Source of the DNA: a virus
Virus record (IMG/VR): IMGVR_UViG_3300005663_000081
Span: 1 to 45,600 of that record
Direction: 5' to 3' (one strand)
Length of the DNA: 45,600 nt
In this document: piece by piece, positions 9,212 through 16,795 of the stretch
How positions within the stretch are numbered: the stretch's first letter is position 1
Layout: the number at the start of each line of letters is the position of its first letter
Notes under the pieces: model-generated
Told to the model about the DNA's origin: nothing
Database searches by the model: none
Seen by the model: only the letters and a program-made list of their open reading frames with translations
Translations under genes and position numbers: made by a program

Positions 9212-9409
9212 ATGGCTGTTTTATGGACAATCACAATCACCATGGAAGACGGGGGTTTGCCTTTGACGACTCCGTTAGCTTCCAAGATGGTTGACCCGAT
9301 CATGAAGTTTGTCAGGACGTTCGGCGAGACTGAAGTTACCGCTACTAGGGCGGCAGCAGTAACGGTTGACTATGACGCGACCGACTCCGCGACCATCAAG
9401 ATTACATGA
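9212..9409 (+). CDS. small late protein, 65 aa
   Basis: Starts 2 nt after the previous stop, with GAAAGGTAGGG upstream. The sequence is beta-rich (MAVLWTITITMEDGG) with no recognised motif. Its stop overlaps the next start as ATGA, so it is co-translated with the beta-propeller protein and may be a tail accessory. Confidence 0.65.
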   Translation: MAVLWTITITMEDGGLPLTTPLASKMVDPIMKFVRTFGETEVTATRAAAVTVDYDATDSATIKIT

Positions 9410-11307
9410 CACAAAGGGTCGTGGAAGAGGGGAGACTTTTCCTGAATGACACCTTATTCCCCTTGGCTCCCAGTGATAATGGGGGGCCGGGAAAGGTGCG
9501 GGTTACTGATGCGACTCAGCAACACCAGCCCTTCAAGATTGTGTGGAACGATGGTAGCGGAGGGATGGGACGGCACCGGATAGGGCCTGATGGTCCCTTC
9601 AATGTCAGCTTCGACACTTCTTGGGATGGTAGATTCGGGCCGGGACATTTGATTCCCAGTGGGTTCATCAATGAGACTGAGCCTTCTTTAAGTACGGGTG
9701 GCGGGTCGGGCATCGCTTTGGTCAACGAATTGGACGGCTTATTGGTCAGCACCGCTGGCGTGGAGATTTACTCGTATGCGGACGGCGGAGGTGGATGGAC
9801 GAACCGTTTACCAGATACCACAGCAGCCCCGGTGGACACAAGGAACGGCAACTTAAACGGAACTGAGTATCTGGTTATTGCTTGGACCTCTGGATATGCC
9901 TACGCCGACGCGATAGCTACGTGGACCAATCATACGCCGGTCAATATAGACGGAATAACCCGTGGGTGCGTCAACATTGAATTTCACGACTACAAATTAT
10001 TTGGCATCGACGCCACAGGTCAATGTTGGTTCAACGAAACCATTAACGGAGCGGTAAGAGACATCGCCAAGATAAACCTCTCTCACGGTGAGGTCATAAC
10101 AGGATTGTTCGAGGCGCGGACCAAGAGCGACAACAACGCGGAAATCTTGTACGCCACCACGTCCAAAAGACTTTATGCTCTGAATTTCGGGCAGAACAAG
10201 TTTGACTTGATAACCGACATCTCGATAGGAGATAACAACGAAGTAGCCCACGAGCGGCCTTATGCAGTTTACAAGGGCAAGATTTATCTAGCTTCGGGAA
10301 GGTCAATCATCGAGTGGGACCCAGTTAATCTAACGATAGACTTTATTGGGTTTGACCGTGGGGATGGCTTACCCCCAGGGTTGGACGGACGAATAACTTG
10401 CATGGCGTCGAATACCCATGAGTTGTTTGTTGGGACTAAGGCGGTGAAATCTGGAACCGATACCGCAGTGGTGATGGCTTGGAACAGTGTTGGTTGGAGA
10501 AGGTTATGGACCGACCCGGATACGACAGAGGTTGTTGATTCGCTCCACGTGGCAAGAGTCCCAACCACAGTCATGTCAGCCGACGCTGGCGGAGACGTTG
10601 AATACCTTTTCATCGGCACCACGAGCCGGGTTCATCACGTACTGATAAACAACTCCCAAACTAGGTCTCCGAATATAGATGGGTGGCTGTCTGGGGCGGG
10701 TACGAGTGAGTTTGTTTTCCGTCAACATATCCTGCCCATATTTTCCGTTCCTGGGGAGACGACCATCGCTTTGCGGACACTTGTGGAGGTAGCAGGAGCT
10801 TCTTCCACGGTGGGGATTAAGGTTTACGTGGACTTTGACGAGGCTGGTCAGACTCAGATGACCAATCCTCAATTCACCACTGATTCGATTTTCGACGCCA
10901 CAGACGACCGTATAGAGGGAGCAGGCACCGTCACATTTACCTTTCCTACGGGGGCGGATGATAAGTCAGGACAGCAATTTAGGAGCATACAGATAGCTGT
11001 GGAGTCGGATACACAGGTAACGACTAAAGGTGCAGACGTTTTGTCCATCTCATTGGAGGGTTTGGTTGTTGAGGAAATCAAGGAGTCGTTCGAGTTCGTG
11101 CTTGATTTCCGAGAGGGGGCTTCGGCGTTGCCGGTGGAAGAATTGAGAGCGGCTTACGAGACCGCCAAAGCCAAAAAAACTTTGGTTGAATTGTCTTTTA
11201 GAGACGAGGGCAGCAACCCCTACGTGAAGATACGAGAGGTCGAGGGAGACGAAGAGACTGGATATTTGGAAGAGGGGTTGGTTAGGGTCCGGGCAGAGGT
11301 CATCTGA
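9406..11307 (+). CDS. beta-propeller-like tail protein
   Basis: 633 aa of repeated beta-blades with recurring Y-x-L-x-x-x-x-K-x-Y and G-x-I/V-x-x-W-x-P elements (for example KIYLASGRSIIEWD, LFVGTKAV, YLFIGTTSRVHHV). The C-terminal domain after about residue 440 is also beta-rich. A protein of this size and style directly after a putative adaptor is what short-tailed phages use as a tail nozzle (T7 gp12 and P22 gp10 are beta-propeller tail proteins). I infer a tail-tube/nozzle or stabilisation role. It overlaps both neighbours by 4 or 1 nt. Confidence 0.6.
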   Translation: MTQRVVEEGRLFLNDTLFPLAPSDNGGPGKVRVTDATQQHQPFKIVWNDGSGGMGRHRIGPDGPFNVSFDTSWDGRFGPGHLIPSGFINETEPSLSTGGGSGIALVNELDGLLVSTAGVEIYSYADGGGGWTNRLPDTTAAPVDTRNGNLNGTEYLVIAWTSGYAYADAIATWTNHTPVNIDGITRGCVNIEFHDYKLFGIDATGQCWFNETINGAVRDIAKINLSHGEVITGLFEARTKSDNNAEILYATTSKRLYALNFGQNKFDLITDISIGDNNEVAHERPYAVYKGKIYLASGRSIIEWDPVNLTIDFIGFDRGDGLPPGLDGRITCMASNTHELFVGTKAVKSGTDTAVVMAWNSVGWRRLWTDPDTTEVVDSLHVARVPTTVMSADAGGDVEYLFIGTTSRVHHVLINNSQTRSPNIDGWLSGAGTSEFVFRQHILPIFSVPGETTIALRTLVEVAGASSTVGIKVYVDFDEAGQTQMTNPQFTTDSIFDATDDRIEGAGTVTFTFPTGADDKSGQQFRSIQIAVESDTQVTTKGADVLSISLEGLVVEEIKESFEFVLDFREGASALPVEELRAAYETAKAKKTLVELSFRDEGSNPYVKIREVEGDEETGYLEEGLVRVRAEVI

Positions 11308-11633
11308 TGGCGCAATTGATTTCAAATACCCTGAAATTATCTCTTGCTGGGGAAAAGCAGCAATTCGACTCAACCGCTAATCGGAATCTTTTGGCGGGTC
11401 TTTTCACAGCAGGGCCAAACAACACTGGGGAATTGCGGGTTGGTGTTTCCACTGTGAACGCAGCAAGCGATCCACCCATAGGTAAGAGATTGATGCCGGG
11501 AGAAGTATTGGATATGGACCCAGCAAAGTTCGCTCAGAATGATGGTCGCCCTCATTCAGTGCCGCTTTCCAGTCTTTGGTTTGATGGGACGGTGACAGGG
11601 GACATCATTGAGATTTGGGGATTGATTAGCTGA
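11307..11633 (+). CDS. small putative virion protein, 108 aa
   Basis: The ATG overlaps the previous TGA (TGATG). The sequence (MAQLISNTLKLSLAGEKQQ...) is beta-rich with no known motif. Its TGA overlaps the next gene start the same way. Embedded in the tail gene string, so probably structural. Confidence 0.65.
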   Translation: MAQLISNTLKLSLAGEKQQFDSTANRNLLAGLFTAGPNNTGELRVGVSTVNAASDPPIGKRLMPGEVLDMDPAKFAQNDGRPHSVPLSSLWFDGTVTGDIIEIWGLIS

Positions 11634-12100
11634 TGGTGGGGTTCCAGTACGGCAACGGCATCCAATCGATGGACTTCTGGTCTGAGATTGATAACCTTGT
11701 CACTGTTACCTCTACCGCAGCCAACCAAGCTCTGCCTGCCATCACCGTGTCTGATATCCCCGTAGGAGCCAGCGTCAAAATAGTCAAAATGATGCTGAAG
11801 TTCCGAGAGATTGAAGACACCTCAAACGCTGAAAATAGTTTGGTTCTTGCTGGGTCAGAACATATTCAAATAGACAAGACCGGTGGGACGTATATTGACG
11901 CCATCAAACTTGTAGCAGGCATGGCGCTGACAGCCGCAAAAGCTATCGTGCCAGGGGATGTGTGGGTTGGAGATATCAACATCAGTTCTGAAGTGGACGG
12001 CAACGACACCTACGAGACCCGGTGGGAAGGTGCCGATTGCACTGCTAATAACCTGCTTTTTCGTGACGTTCAAGTTGGCGTTCGGGTTTGGTTTGTCTGA
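11633..12100 (+). CDS. putative virion protein, 155 aa
   Basis: Starts at the TGATG junction with its neighbour. Contains a basic K-I-V-K-M-M-L-K-F-R-E strand and Asp-rich loops but no catalytic signature. Its position suggests a tail surface or decoration role. Family not recognised. Confidence 0.65.
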   Translation: MVGFQYGNGIQSMDFWSEIDNLVTVTSTAANQALPAITVSDIPVGASVKIVKMMLKFREIEDTSNAENSLVLAGSEHIQIDKTGGTYIDAIKLVAGMALTAAKAIVPGDVWVGDINISSEVDGNDTYETRWEGADCTANNLLFRDVQVGVRVWFV

Positions 12101-13338
12101 TGAAGCAGAGAATTTGGGGAAACGCAGGTGATAATTATCATGCTTCTACGGTTGAATATGCCAGCGTTGAACGCTTTACTGGCCTGAGATCTACCGAATC
12201 CCACCGTTACACCGTTTGCCCTGCAAGTGGAACGATGTCGGGGCTGAACGTACAGCTCGGAGGAGCACCAGGTGCTGGTAAATCAATCACTTTCGTTTTA
12301 ATGGTGAATGGCTCCCCTTCGACTCTAACAGTCACCATATCAGGAGACACAGACACTTTTGGGGCTGATTCAGCTAACGAGGTTAGCATAACTGCTGGCG
12401 ACCTTTTATCCATCCGCACTACACCTTCAGGCACTCCGACCGTTTCGCCAGCCGACTGGAACATGACTTTCACTGGGAGTACAGATAAAGAGTCCATTTT
12501 GATGGGGCTCACTGCCCAGATTGGGTTCAGCGCATCGGCGACTGAATTTAGTGGTCTTTCTGGTTGGACTGGGCAGGGGCCGGACGCAACCGAGGCGAAC
12601 ACTCAGCAGTTGTGTGCTGGGGCTGGGACGATTAAAAGTCTGTATGTAAAATTGGTGATGGATCCTGGTACAGCACCGGATGCCTACCGTTTTACCGTTA
12701 GATTAAATGGTTCAAGCACTGTGTTGACGACCACGATCACGGCGGATGATACCACTGGCAGTGACCTAGTTAACAGTTTTACTGTTGCTCCAGGTGACCT
12801 GTTAACTATAATGAGTGAGCCCCTAAATACGCCTAGTGTTGAGCCCTTCGCAACGTGGGGCGTGGTCTTTCTAGCAGACACGGACGGGGAATCATTGGTC
12901 TTGGCTGGGACCGCCAATACGCTTCACCAGAGCAACACAGAATTCATGGCTCTGCGCCCCAACCAGATGGGGTCTCTCTGGGTCACTGCCTCAAACAGCC
13001 ATAACAACTATATGGGCCCTGGCGTCTTGCGCAAGATGTACGTCAGATTATCCGTTGCCCCAGGTTCAGGAGGGGATAGTTACACTTTCAGCCCTCGGCA
13101 TATAGACGTCGAAGCTGGGAATCAATCAGTGACCATCACCGACGCTGAGACTACGGGTTCAGATACGGTTAATAAAGATGCAATTGATGAAGCCGACGTA
13201 TGGAACATAGGTTGCGTACCTGCAAACGGCCCTACCAACGCTCCCCAGGCTTGGTGGGGGTTTGTGATGTTCATCGGTGTAGATAAAGGCGCAAAAGGTA
13301 GTATGGGCCGGGCCATGGTGGCAGCGGGGTATATCTAG
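12100..13338 (+). CDS. virion protein made of three repeated beta domains
   Basis: 412 aa from the ATG at 12100, which overlaps the previous TGA; an in-frame TTG at 12088 is less likely. Three consecutive units of about 130 aa each carry the series V-x-L-x-x-x-P-G-x-G, T-V-T-I-x-x-x-x-T, S-x-x-V-x-D/N, then G-D-L-L-x-I and W-G-x-x-F. Seen examples are SITAGDLLSI in unit 1 and TVAPGDLLTI in unit 2. Repeated jelly-roll-like units suggest an elongated fibre or decoration protein. Confidence 0.7.
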   Translation: MKQRIWGNAGDNYHASTVEYASVERFTGLRSTESHRYTVCPASGTMSGLNVQLGGAPGAGKSITFVLMVNGSPSTLTVTISGDTDTFGADSANEVSITAGDLLSIRTTPSGTPTVSPADWNMTFTGSTDKESILMGLTAQIGFSASATEFSGLSGWTGQGPDATEANTQQLCAGAGTIKSLYVKLVMDPGTAPDAYRFTVRLNGSSTVLTTTITADDTTGSDLVNSFTVAPGDLLTIMSEPLNTPSVEPFATWGVVFLADTDGESLVLAGTANTLHQSNTEFMALRPNQMGSLWVTASNSHNNYMGPGVLRKMYVRLSVAPGSGGDSYTFSPRHIDVEAGNQSVTITDAETTGSDTVNKDAIDEADVWNIGCVPANGPTNAPQAWWGFVMFIGVDKGAKGSMGRAMVAAGYI

Positions 13339-13568
13339 TGGCTAAGAAGAATCATGCTCTGGCTCATGCTTTGGTCCAGGGTGCGCTGAACCGGTATACA
13401 GCAGAGCCACGTCAAGACCACGAGGGAGACGCCCAGCTTATCGTCCTAGGGGCCATTCTGGAGGAAGTCGGAGCTAAAGGGTGGATGGATCGTTTGATGG
13501 GGTTTCTGCCCCTGCTGACGGTCCTGACGGCTGCTACTGCGGTGTGGATGATTCTGGAGAAGGTTTAG
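13338..13568 (+). CDS. small membrane protein, holin candidate
   Basis: 76 aa from GTG 13338, which overlaps the previous TAG. The N-terminal half is soluble and charged. Residues about 54-72 (FLPLLTVLTAATAVWMIL) are one hydrophobic helix at the C-terminal end. A lone tail-anchored protein at the end of the late operon is a plausible holin or pinholin, but I see no endolysin beside it. It converges on, and overlaps, the leftward gene at 13534. Confidence 0.5.
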   Translation: MAKKNHALAHALVQGALNRYTAEPRQDHEGDAQLIVLGAILEEVGAKGWMDRLMGFLPLLTVLTAATAVWMILEKV

Positions 13569-13716
13569 CCTCCTTGCTGGCTGCGATGGCGTCCTGCGTT
13601 CTCCAAAACAATGCCCGCGCTATGGCAAACGGGAGAATAAACACAACAATGAAGAGTGCTATAAATAATAGTTCCCGGTCGGAGGGGAACATGGGGCGAG
13701 GTTGCTTATTCATCAC
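13534..13716 (-). CDS. small membrane protein
   Basis: 60 aa. Residues about 17-36 (LLFIALFIVVFILPFAIARA) form a clear membrane helix followed by a charged tail. Its ATG overlaps the stop of the 13713 gene (ATGA), so it ends the leftward operon. The segment AIAASKE is encoded by a 21-bp sequence also present at the 3' end of the upstream gene. The 3' end runs 35 nt into the convergent gene. A lysis-related or superinfection role is possible but unsupported. Confidence 0.55.
   Translation of the reverse strand: MMNKQPRPMFPSDRELLFIALFIVVFILPFAIARALFWRTQDAIAASKEAKPSPESSTPQ
13571..13591. repeat. 21-bp direct repeat, copy 1 (copy 2 at 13720-13740)
   Basis: The 20 bp from CCTTGCTGGC to the following TGCGATGGCG, with the T just before them, occur here and again at 13720-13740 in the same orientation. 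They encode AIAASKE in two successive leftward genes. The pattern suggests a small duplication or the trace of a deletion between them. Confidence 0.8.
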
Positions 13717-14531
13717 TTTTCCTTGCTGGCTGCGATGGCGGTGTCTTTGGCCTCATCCCACGCTTTGACAGCGTCAACCAACCGGTACTCAGTCGCCGCC
13801 TCATCCCGCAGCACTTTCCCCGCCTCCACCAGTGCCCGTTCGCGCTCACGGGCGGCGTCACGTTCACCTTCTAGCTCATCCTGTATGGCACGTTTATCAC
13901 CGACTGCCAATTTAATTTCAGTAATCGCGGCGGCCAACTGCTCCTGGAGCGCGACCACCTCGGCATCCCTGCTATGTCGTCCAGCATCATAGCCACCAGC
14001 AACTGGACTATTTATCCGGGTCCGGTCGTCACTTAACTCCCACCCTGGATGCTTGTTTTTCAAGTGGGTTGCCATACCACTTTTGGTAATAAATGTCCAA
14101 TTACAACCTGCCGGACAATCCGTTCTAGTTATGTGTCCTGGGGCCAAATAGATGTCGGTGGGCGTGCAGAAACGACACTGATCCCATCCTTGTTCACGGC
14201 GAATGTTTTCACACATAGCCCGGTGTTGAATCAGGTCAAACTCTTTCTGGTGAGAGCCACATCGGCAACAGTGCTGGTTGTGACCAGGGCCGCTGATGAT
14301 TCTCGGTGCGGTGTCGGGCGCGGGCCAGAGACAGGGACAGTTAACCGATTTGTGGCCCTGAACTTCCCCTAAGTCATCTACTCTTCCCTCGATATGGCAT
14401 CTGCAAGAGCACACGGCACCCTCCCCTTCAGCGGCGGGCAGATTGTGCATTGCTAGTGGGTTGGTAGTATGGTCGCTCAGATGATGGGTGTGATGCGTTT
14501 CCCCGTCGTTATGCGAATGCTGTTGACTCAT
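13713..14531 (-). CDS. His/Cys-rich zinc-binding and coiled-coil protein
   Basis: 272 aa. The N-terminus is His-rich (MSQQHSHNDGETHHTHH). Then come CSCRCH, CPC, CCRCGSHQ with a later H-x5-C, a CRFC pair and a C2H2-type finger (CPAGC then HLKNKH). Residues about 190-260 are a Glu/Arg/Ala-rich coiled coil. Probably a DNA- or RNA-binding structural zinc protein; no family recognised. It is coupled to its upstream mini-ORF by ATGA. Confidence 0.65.
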   Translation of the reverse strand: MSQQHSHNDGETHHTHHLSDHTTNPLAMHNLPAAEGEGAVCSCRCHIEGRVDDLGEVQGHKSVNCPCLWPAPDTAPRIISGPGHNQHCCRCGSHQKEFDLIQHRAMCENIRREQGWDQCRFCTPTDIYLAPGHITRTDCPAGCNWTFITKSGMATHLKNKHPGWELSDDRTRINSPVAGGYDAGRHSRDAEVVALQEQLAAAITEIKLAVGDKRAIQDELEGERDAARERERALVEAGKVLRDEAATEYRLVDAVKAWDEAKDTAIAASKEK

Positions 14532-14572
14532 AATAGTTCCTCGGCGCGGCGGTCTGGGTTATCTTCATTCAT
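14528..14572 (-). CDS. 14-codon ORF following the HNH gene
   Basis: MNEDNPDRRAEELL begins at an ATG overlapping the HNH stop and ends overlapping the next start (ATGA). If the HNH gene were absent, this ATG would sit just behind AAGGAGAGTTGGTG, a good ribosome binding site now used by the HNH gene. It may be a real micro-gene or a leftover of the insertion target. Confidence 0.3.
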   Translation of the reverse strand: MNEDNPDRRAEELL

Positions 14573-14985
14573 GTAATAGCCTCTTGTTGCTTCCTTCGAG
14601 CGTTATATTTGCGGTTGTAGCCTCTTTGGCAAATCATGCATCGACGCCTACGATGTGCTACCTTGACGTTTTCTATGGAGTGACCGTTGATACAGTGGGT
14701 TTTAGACGGGCATGTTCTAATTCCACGCCTGAGATTTTCTATATGAGTTACTGCTTCTAGGTGCCCTGGATTAACACAATGCTTGACCCGACAGAGATGG
14801 TCTAATTCCAATTCACTGGGGATTGGGCCTCGGAGCAATTTGTAAGTCAGCCGATGCGCGGCCTTAACTTTGCCTTCAATCTTGAACTGCCCATAGCCAA
14901 AACGAATAGCACCGGTCCAAAGCCAACAAGGGGTTCCTTCGTATAGAGGTCCGTGTTTATCAACTTTCGACCAGAATCGCTTCAT
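14569..14985 (-). CDS. HNH homing-type endonuclease
   Basis: 138 aa from the ATG at 14985, which overlaps the upstream TGA (TGATG). FW-x-KVDK and GTPCWLW are the N-terminal hallmarks of a common phage HNH group. The catalytic segment is HRLTYKLL, then LELDHLCRVKHCVNPGHLE, followed by a C-terminal Cys/His DNA-binding knuckle (HCINGH, CMICQRG). Such enzymes nick or cut DNA to drive their own spread. It is a close relative of the genes at 21488 and 33834 and lacks its own promoter here. Confidence 0.9.
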   Translation of the reverse strand: MKRFWSKVDKHGPLYEGTPCWLWTGAIRFGYGQFKIEGKVKAAHRLTYKLLRGPIPSELELDHLCRVKHCVNPGHLEAVTHIENLRRGIRTCPSKTHCINGHSIENVKVAHRRRRCMICQRGYNRKYNARRKQQEAIT

Positions 14986-15446
14986 CACCAACTCTCCTTC
15001 GCCTTCCAGAGCACCATTTCCAGGGCGGCTTGGCCCCGGAGACCCAAACCATAATCAACAAAGCCAAGAATATTCTTGTTCCCAATTACTGTTACATCAT
15101 CGCCAGGTTGGTTATCGTTACAGAGACCAGTAGCTACCACAACCTTCCACCCTTTGGCCCTCACCGCCTCCCACAGAGCGTCGGCAGAGGGGTTGAAGCT
15201 GAAACCGTTTACGCAATGGGTACAATCCTCTTGGTGAACTGGTTTTGGATGTAGGTGGAATCCTTCATCGTCGCAGGTTTCGGGGCAAGCGGTGAGTACC
15301 ATTTTGGAATAGCGACATGGCAGCCGTAGCGGGTAACGGATATTCGTCATATCGCAAGGGCAAGTCTCGTCACACTCCTGCGCTGAAACCGGGTCAACGT
15401 GGTACGGCACGGGGAAGTCCATCAAGCTGGTCTGGATGTCATTCAT
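14985..15446 (-). CDS. hypothetical Cys-rich protein, 153 aa
   Basis: Contains paired cysteines (CDETCPCD, CPETCDDEG, CTHCVNG), suggesting zinc binding in the first half. The acidic/hydrophobic second half ends in GQAALEMVLWKA. Starts MNDIQTSL; its ATG overlaps the end of the 15439 gene. Family not recognised; it sits among small early genes. Confidence 0.65.
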   Translation of the reverse strand: MNDIQTSLMDFPVPYHVDPVSAQECDETCPCDMTNIRYPLRLPCRYSKMVLTACPETCDDEGFHLHPKPVHQEDCTHCVNGFSFNPSADALWEAVRAKGWKVVVATGLCNDNQPGDDVTVIGNKNILGFVDYGLGLRGQAALEMVLWKAKESW

Positions 15447-15642
15447 GGGGGTCTCCCATCGCGTCTTTAAGGGCCTTAGTTATGTTTTGGGAGTACATCA
15501 GGGCAATCTCGATGTGTGCGCTGTTATCGGGCAGAGTGTCGGTTTGATACCCGCCCCACCTTTGATAGAACGACAGTCCATCTACAACTTTAACCAGGTC
15601 AATCAAATTATCGCTTAGAGCTTTCATGTCTATCCGTTTCAT
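15439..15642 (-). CDS. small early protein, 67 aa
   Basis: The start at 15642 (MKRIDMKALSDNL) is chosen because GGAGG lies 7 nt upstream and because the ATG overlaps the TGA that closes the upstream frame (TGATG). An earlier in-frame ATG at 15711 would add 23 residues with no site of its own. Helical with a K-A-L-K-D-A-M tail. No family recognised. Confidence 0.6.
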   Translation of the reverse strand: MKRIDMKALSDNLIDLVKVVDGLSFYQRWGGYQTDTLPDNSAHIEIALMYSQNITKALKDAMGDPHE

Positions 15643-15821
15643 CAGTCCACCTCCAGGATTACCGTGCCAGTTCCGGTGCAACAACGCCGTGGGGCTATTG
15701 TCCATGCTCATACTGGCAAGCAGGCTCTCCCCTTCGAATGCTCTACTATTTCTTCGAAAGATTTCGCCGTGAACACGCATTGACGACCCGTGGCGGCATC
15801 CCTACCCAAGCACTCAATCAT
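15642..15821 (-). pseudogene. small gene interrupted by one in-frame TGA
   Basis: From the ATG at 15821 (overlapping the RusA stop) a frame runs 37 codons, MIECLGRDAATG... to ...RACLPV, then meets TGA at 15708-15710. It continues without shift through AWTIAPRRCCTGTGTVILEV to a TGA that overlaps the next start. Normal junctions at both ends imply that the whole 59-codon frame was the gene. It is either a nonsense mutant, a site of TGA read-through, or a sequencing error. Confidence 0.5.
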
Positions 15822-16176
15822 CAGCTACTCCCTGAACTTGGATAATGGTCTTCTTGATACCCTTTTCGAACACGACAGGAGGATAGACTTCCTCAATGGC
15901 TGCCCAGTTGTCGTCCACGATTACAAGTCCCACGAGTCCGTCCAGGTAAGCTTTGGCACTTGCAATTAGATTCCCTTTATCGCGGCGCCTCCGGTCGGGG
16001 ACAACGAACGTCACGGTCACCGTAGCACGGTCTAAAAGCTTCTGACGCTCCTGTTCCAACACTGCCACGATAACCTGCTCCTTTGCCTCCCTGGTGGCTC
16101 TCGCACGTACTTGGTAGTGGACCCTGGCATTGGGGCTTAGTCGCCTGTCTGGGAAGGGCAATTCGATTCTTAACAT
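15814..16176 (-). CDS. rusA: RusA-like Holliday junction resolvase
   Basis: 120 aa, the usual RusA length. The opening I-x-L-P-F-P...LSPNAR with a following aromatic is typical, as is the metal-binding Asp pattern: D66 in DKGNL, D79 in YLDGL and D88/D89 in VIVDDNW. RusA enzymes resolve Holliday junctions and branched DNA during phage recombination and packaging. It ends in ATGA overlap with the interrupted small gene and follows the cytosine methyltransferase. Confidence 0.85.
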   Translation of the reverse strand: MLRIELPFPDRRLSPNARVHYQVRARATREAKEQVIVAVLEQERQKLLDRATVTVTFVVPDRRRRDKGNLIASAKAYLDGLVGLVIVDDNWAAIEEVYPPVVFEKGIKKTIIQVQGVADD

Positions 16177-16189
16177 CCCTGGAAGTCCA

Positions 16190-16795
16190 TCAGTGTCCCA
16201 CCTGAGCCAGCAACGCCTTGCCGATGTACTCGGTGTACGCCGGGGGAATAGCTTGGCTGAGTTCAGTTCTAGTCATCCAGTCGATACCAAACTTCTCGGA
16301 TACGATGGTGCGGCGCCCCCCACCAGGACCAAACATCCTTCCAGGTCTGAATACAATGTTGTGTCTTGGATGCCCTGGTTGCATCCAGAAAAAGGATGTT
16401 TCAAATGCACGATGGTTGTAGACTCCAAGGCCGAACATCATGCCACAAAGCCAACCCGCAGGCAGGTGAGCTCCCATAACATTCTCGATGGCCCAAGGCT
16501 TGCCATTGAGTTCCAGCAGTTCTCTTACTGGGTCTATCAACAGAGGATATTCTTTATCTTTATTCCAGGGTAGGTTTCGCATGATGGAATATCCCTGGCA
16601 CGGCGGACTCGCATGAATGGCCTCGAACTCGTGCCCATGCTCGGCCAGGTACTCCAACGCGTTGGCCTGGATGAACTCGAATGGGTAGTTTTTCTGCGGC
16701 CGGTTATCAACACCCGTTATCTCGGTGAAGCCAGCACGGGAGTACCCCATGGCTGCACCACCGGCTCCGCAAAAAAGGTCAAGCAATCGTGGCAT
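16190..16795 (-). CDS. DNA (cytosine-5) methyltransferase, compact phage type
   Basis: 201 aa. Motif I is LDLFCGAGGAAMGY (5-18), motif IV is ASPPCQGYS with catalytic C66, motif VI is ENV (104-106), and motif X-like residues QAIPPAYTEYIG close the protein. It transfers a methyl group from SAM to cytosine C5. The target-recognition region is very short, as in small phage enzymes, so specificity is unpredictable. The start overlaps the radical SAM stop (ATGA). Likely protects phage DNA from host restriction. Confidence 0.92.
   Translation of the reverse strand: MPRLLDLFCGAGGAAMGYSRAGFTEITGVDNRPQKNYPFEFIQANALEYLAEHGHEFEAIHASPPCQGYSIMRNLPWNKDKEYPLLIDPVRELLELNGKPWAIENVMGAHLPAGWLCGMMFGLGVYNHRAFETSFFWMQPGHPRHNIVFRPGRMFGPGGGRRTIVSEKFGIDWMTRTELSQAIPPAYTEYIGKALLAQVGH

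Noticed and set aside
13702-14372. Plus-strand Ser/Ala-rich and other ORFs opposite the 272-aa zinc protein
   Set aside because: No ribosome binding site and no motif; they are shadows of the minus-strand coiled-coil and Cys-rich gene.
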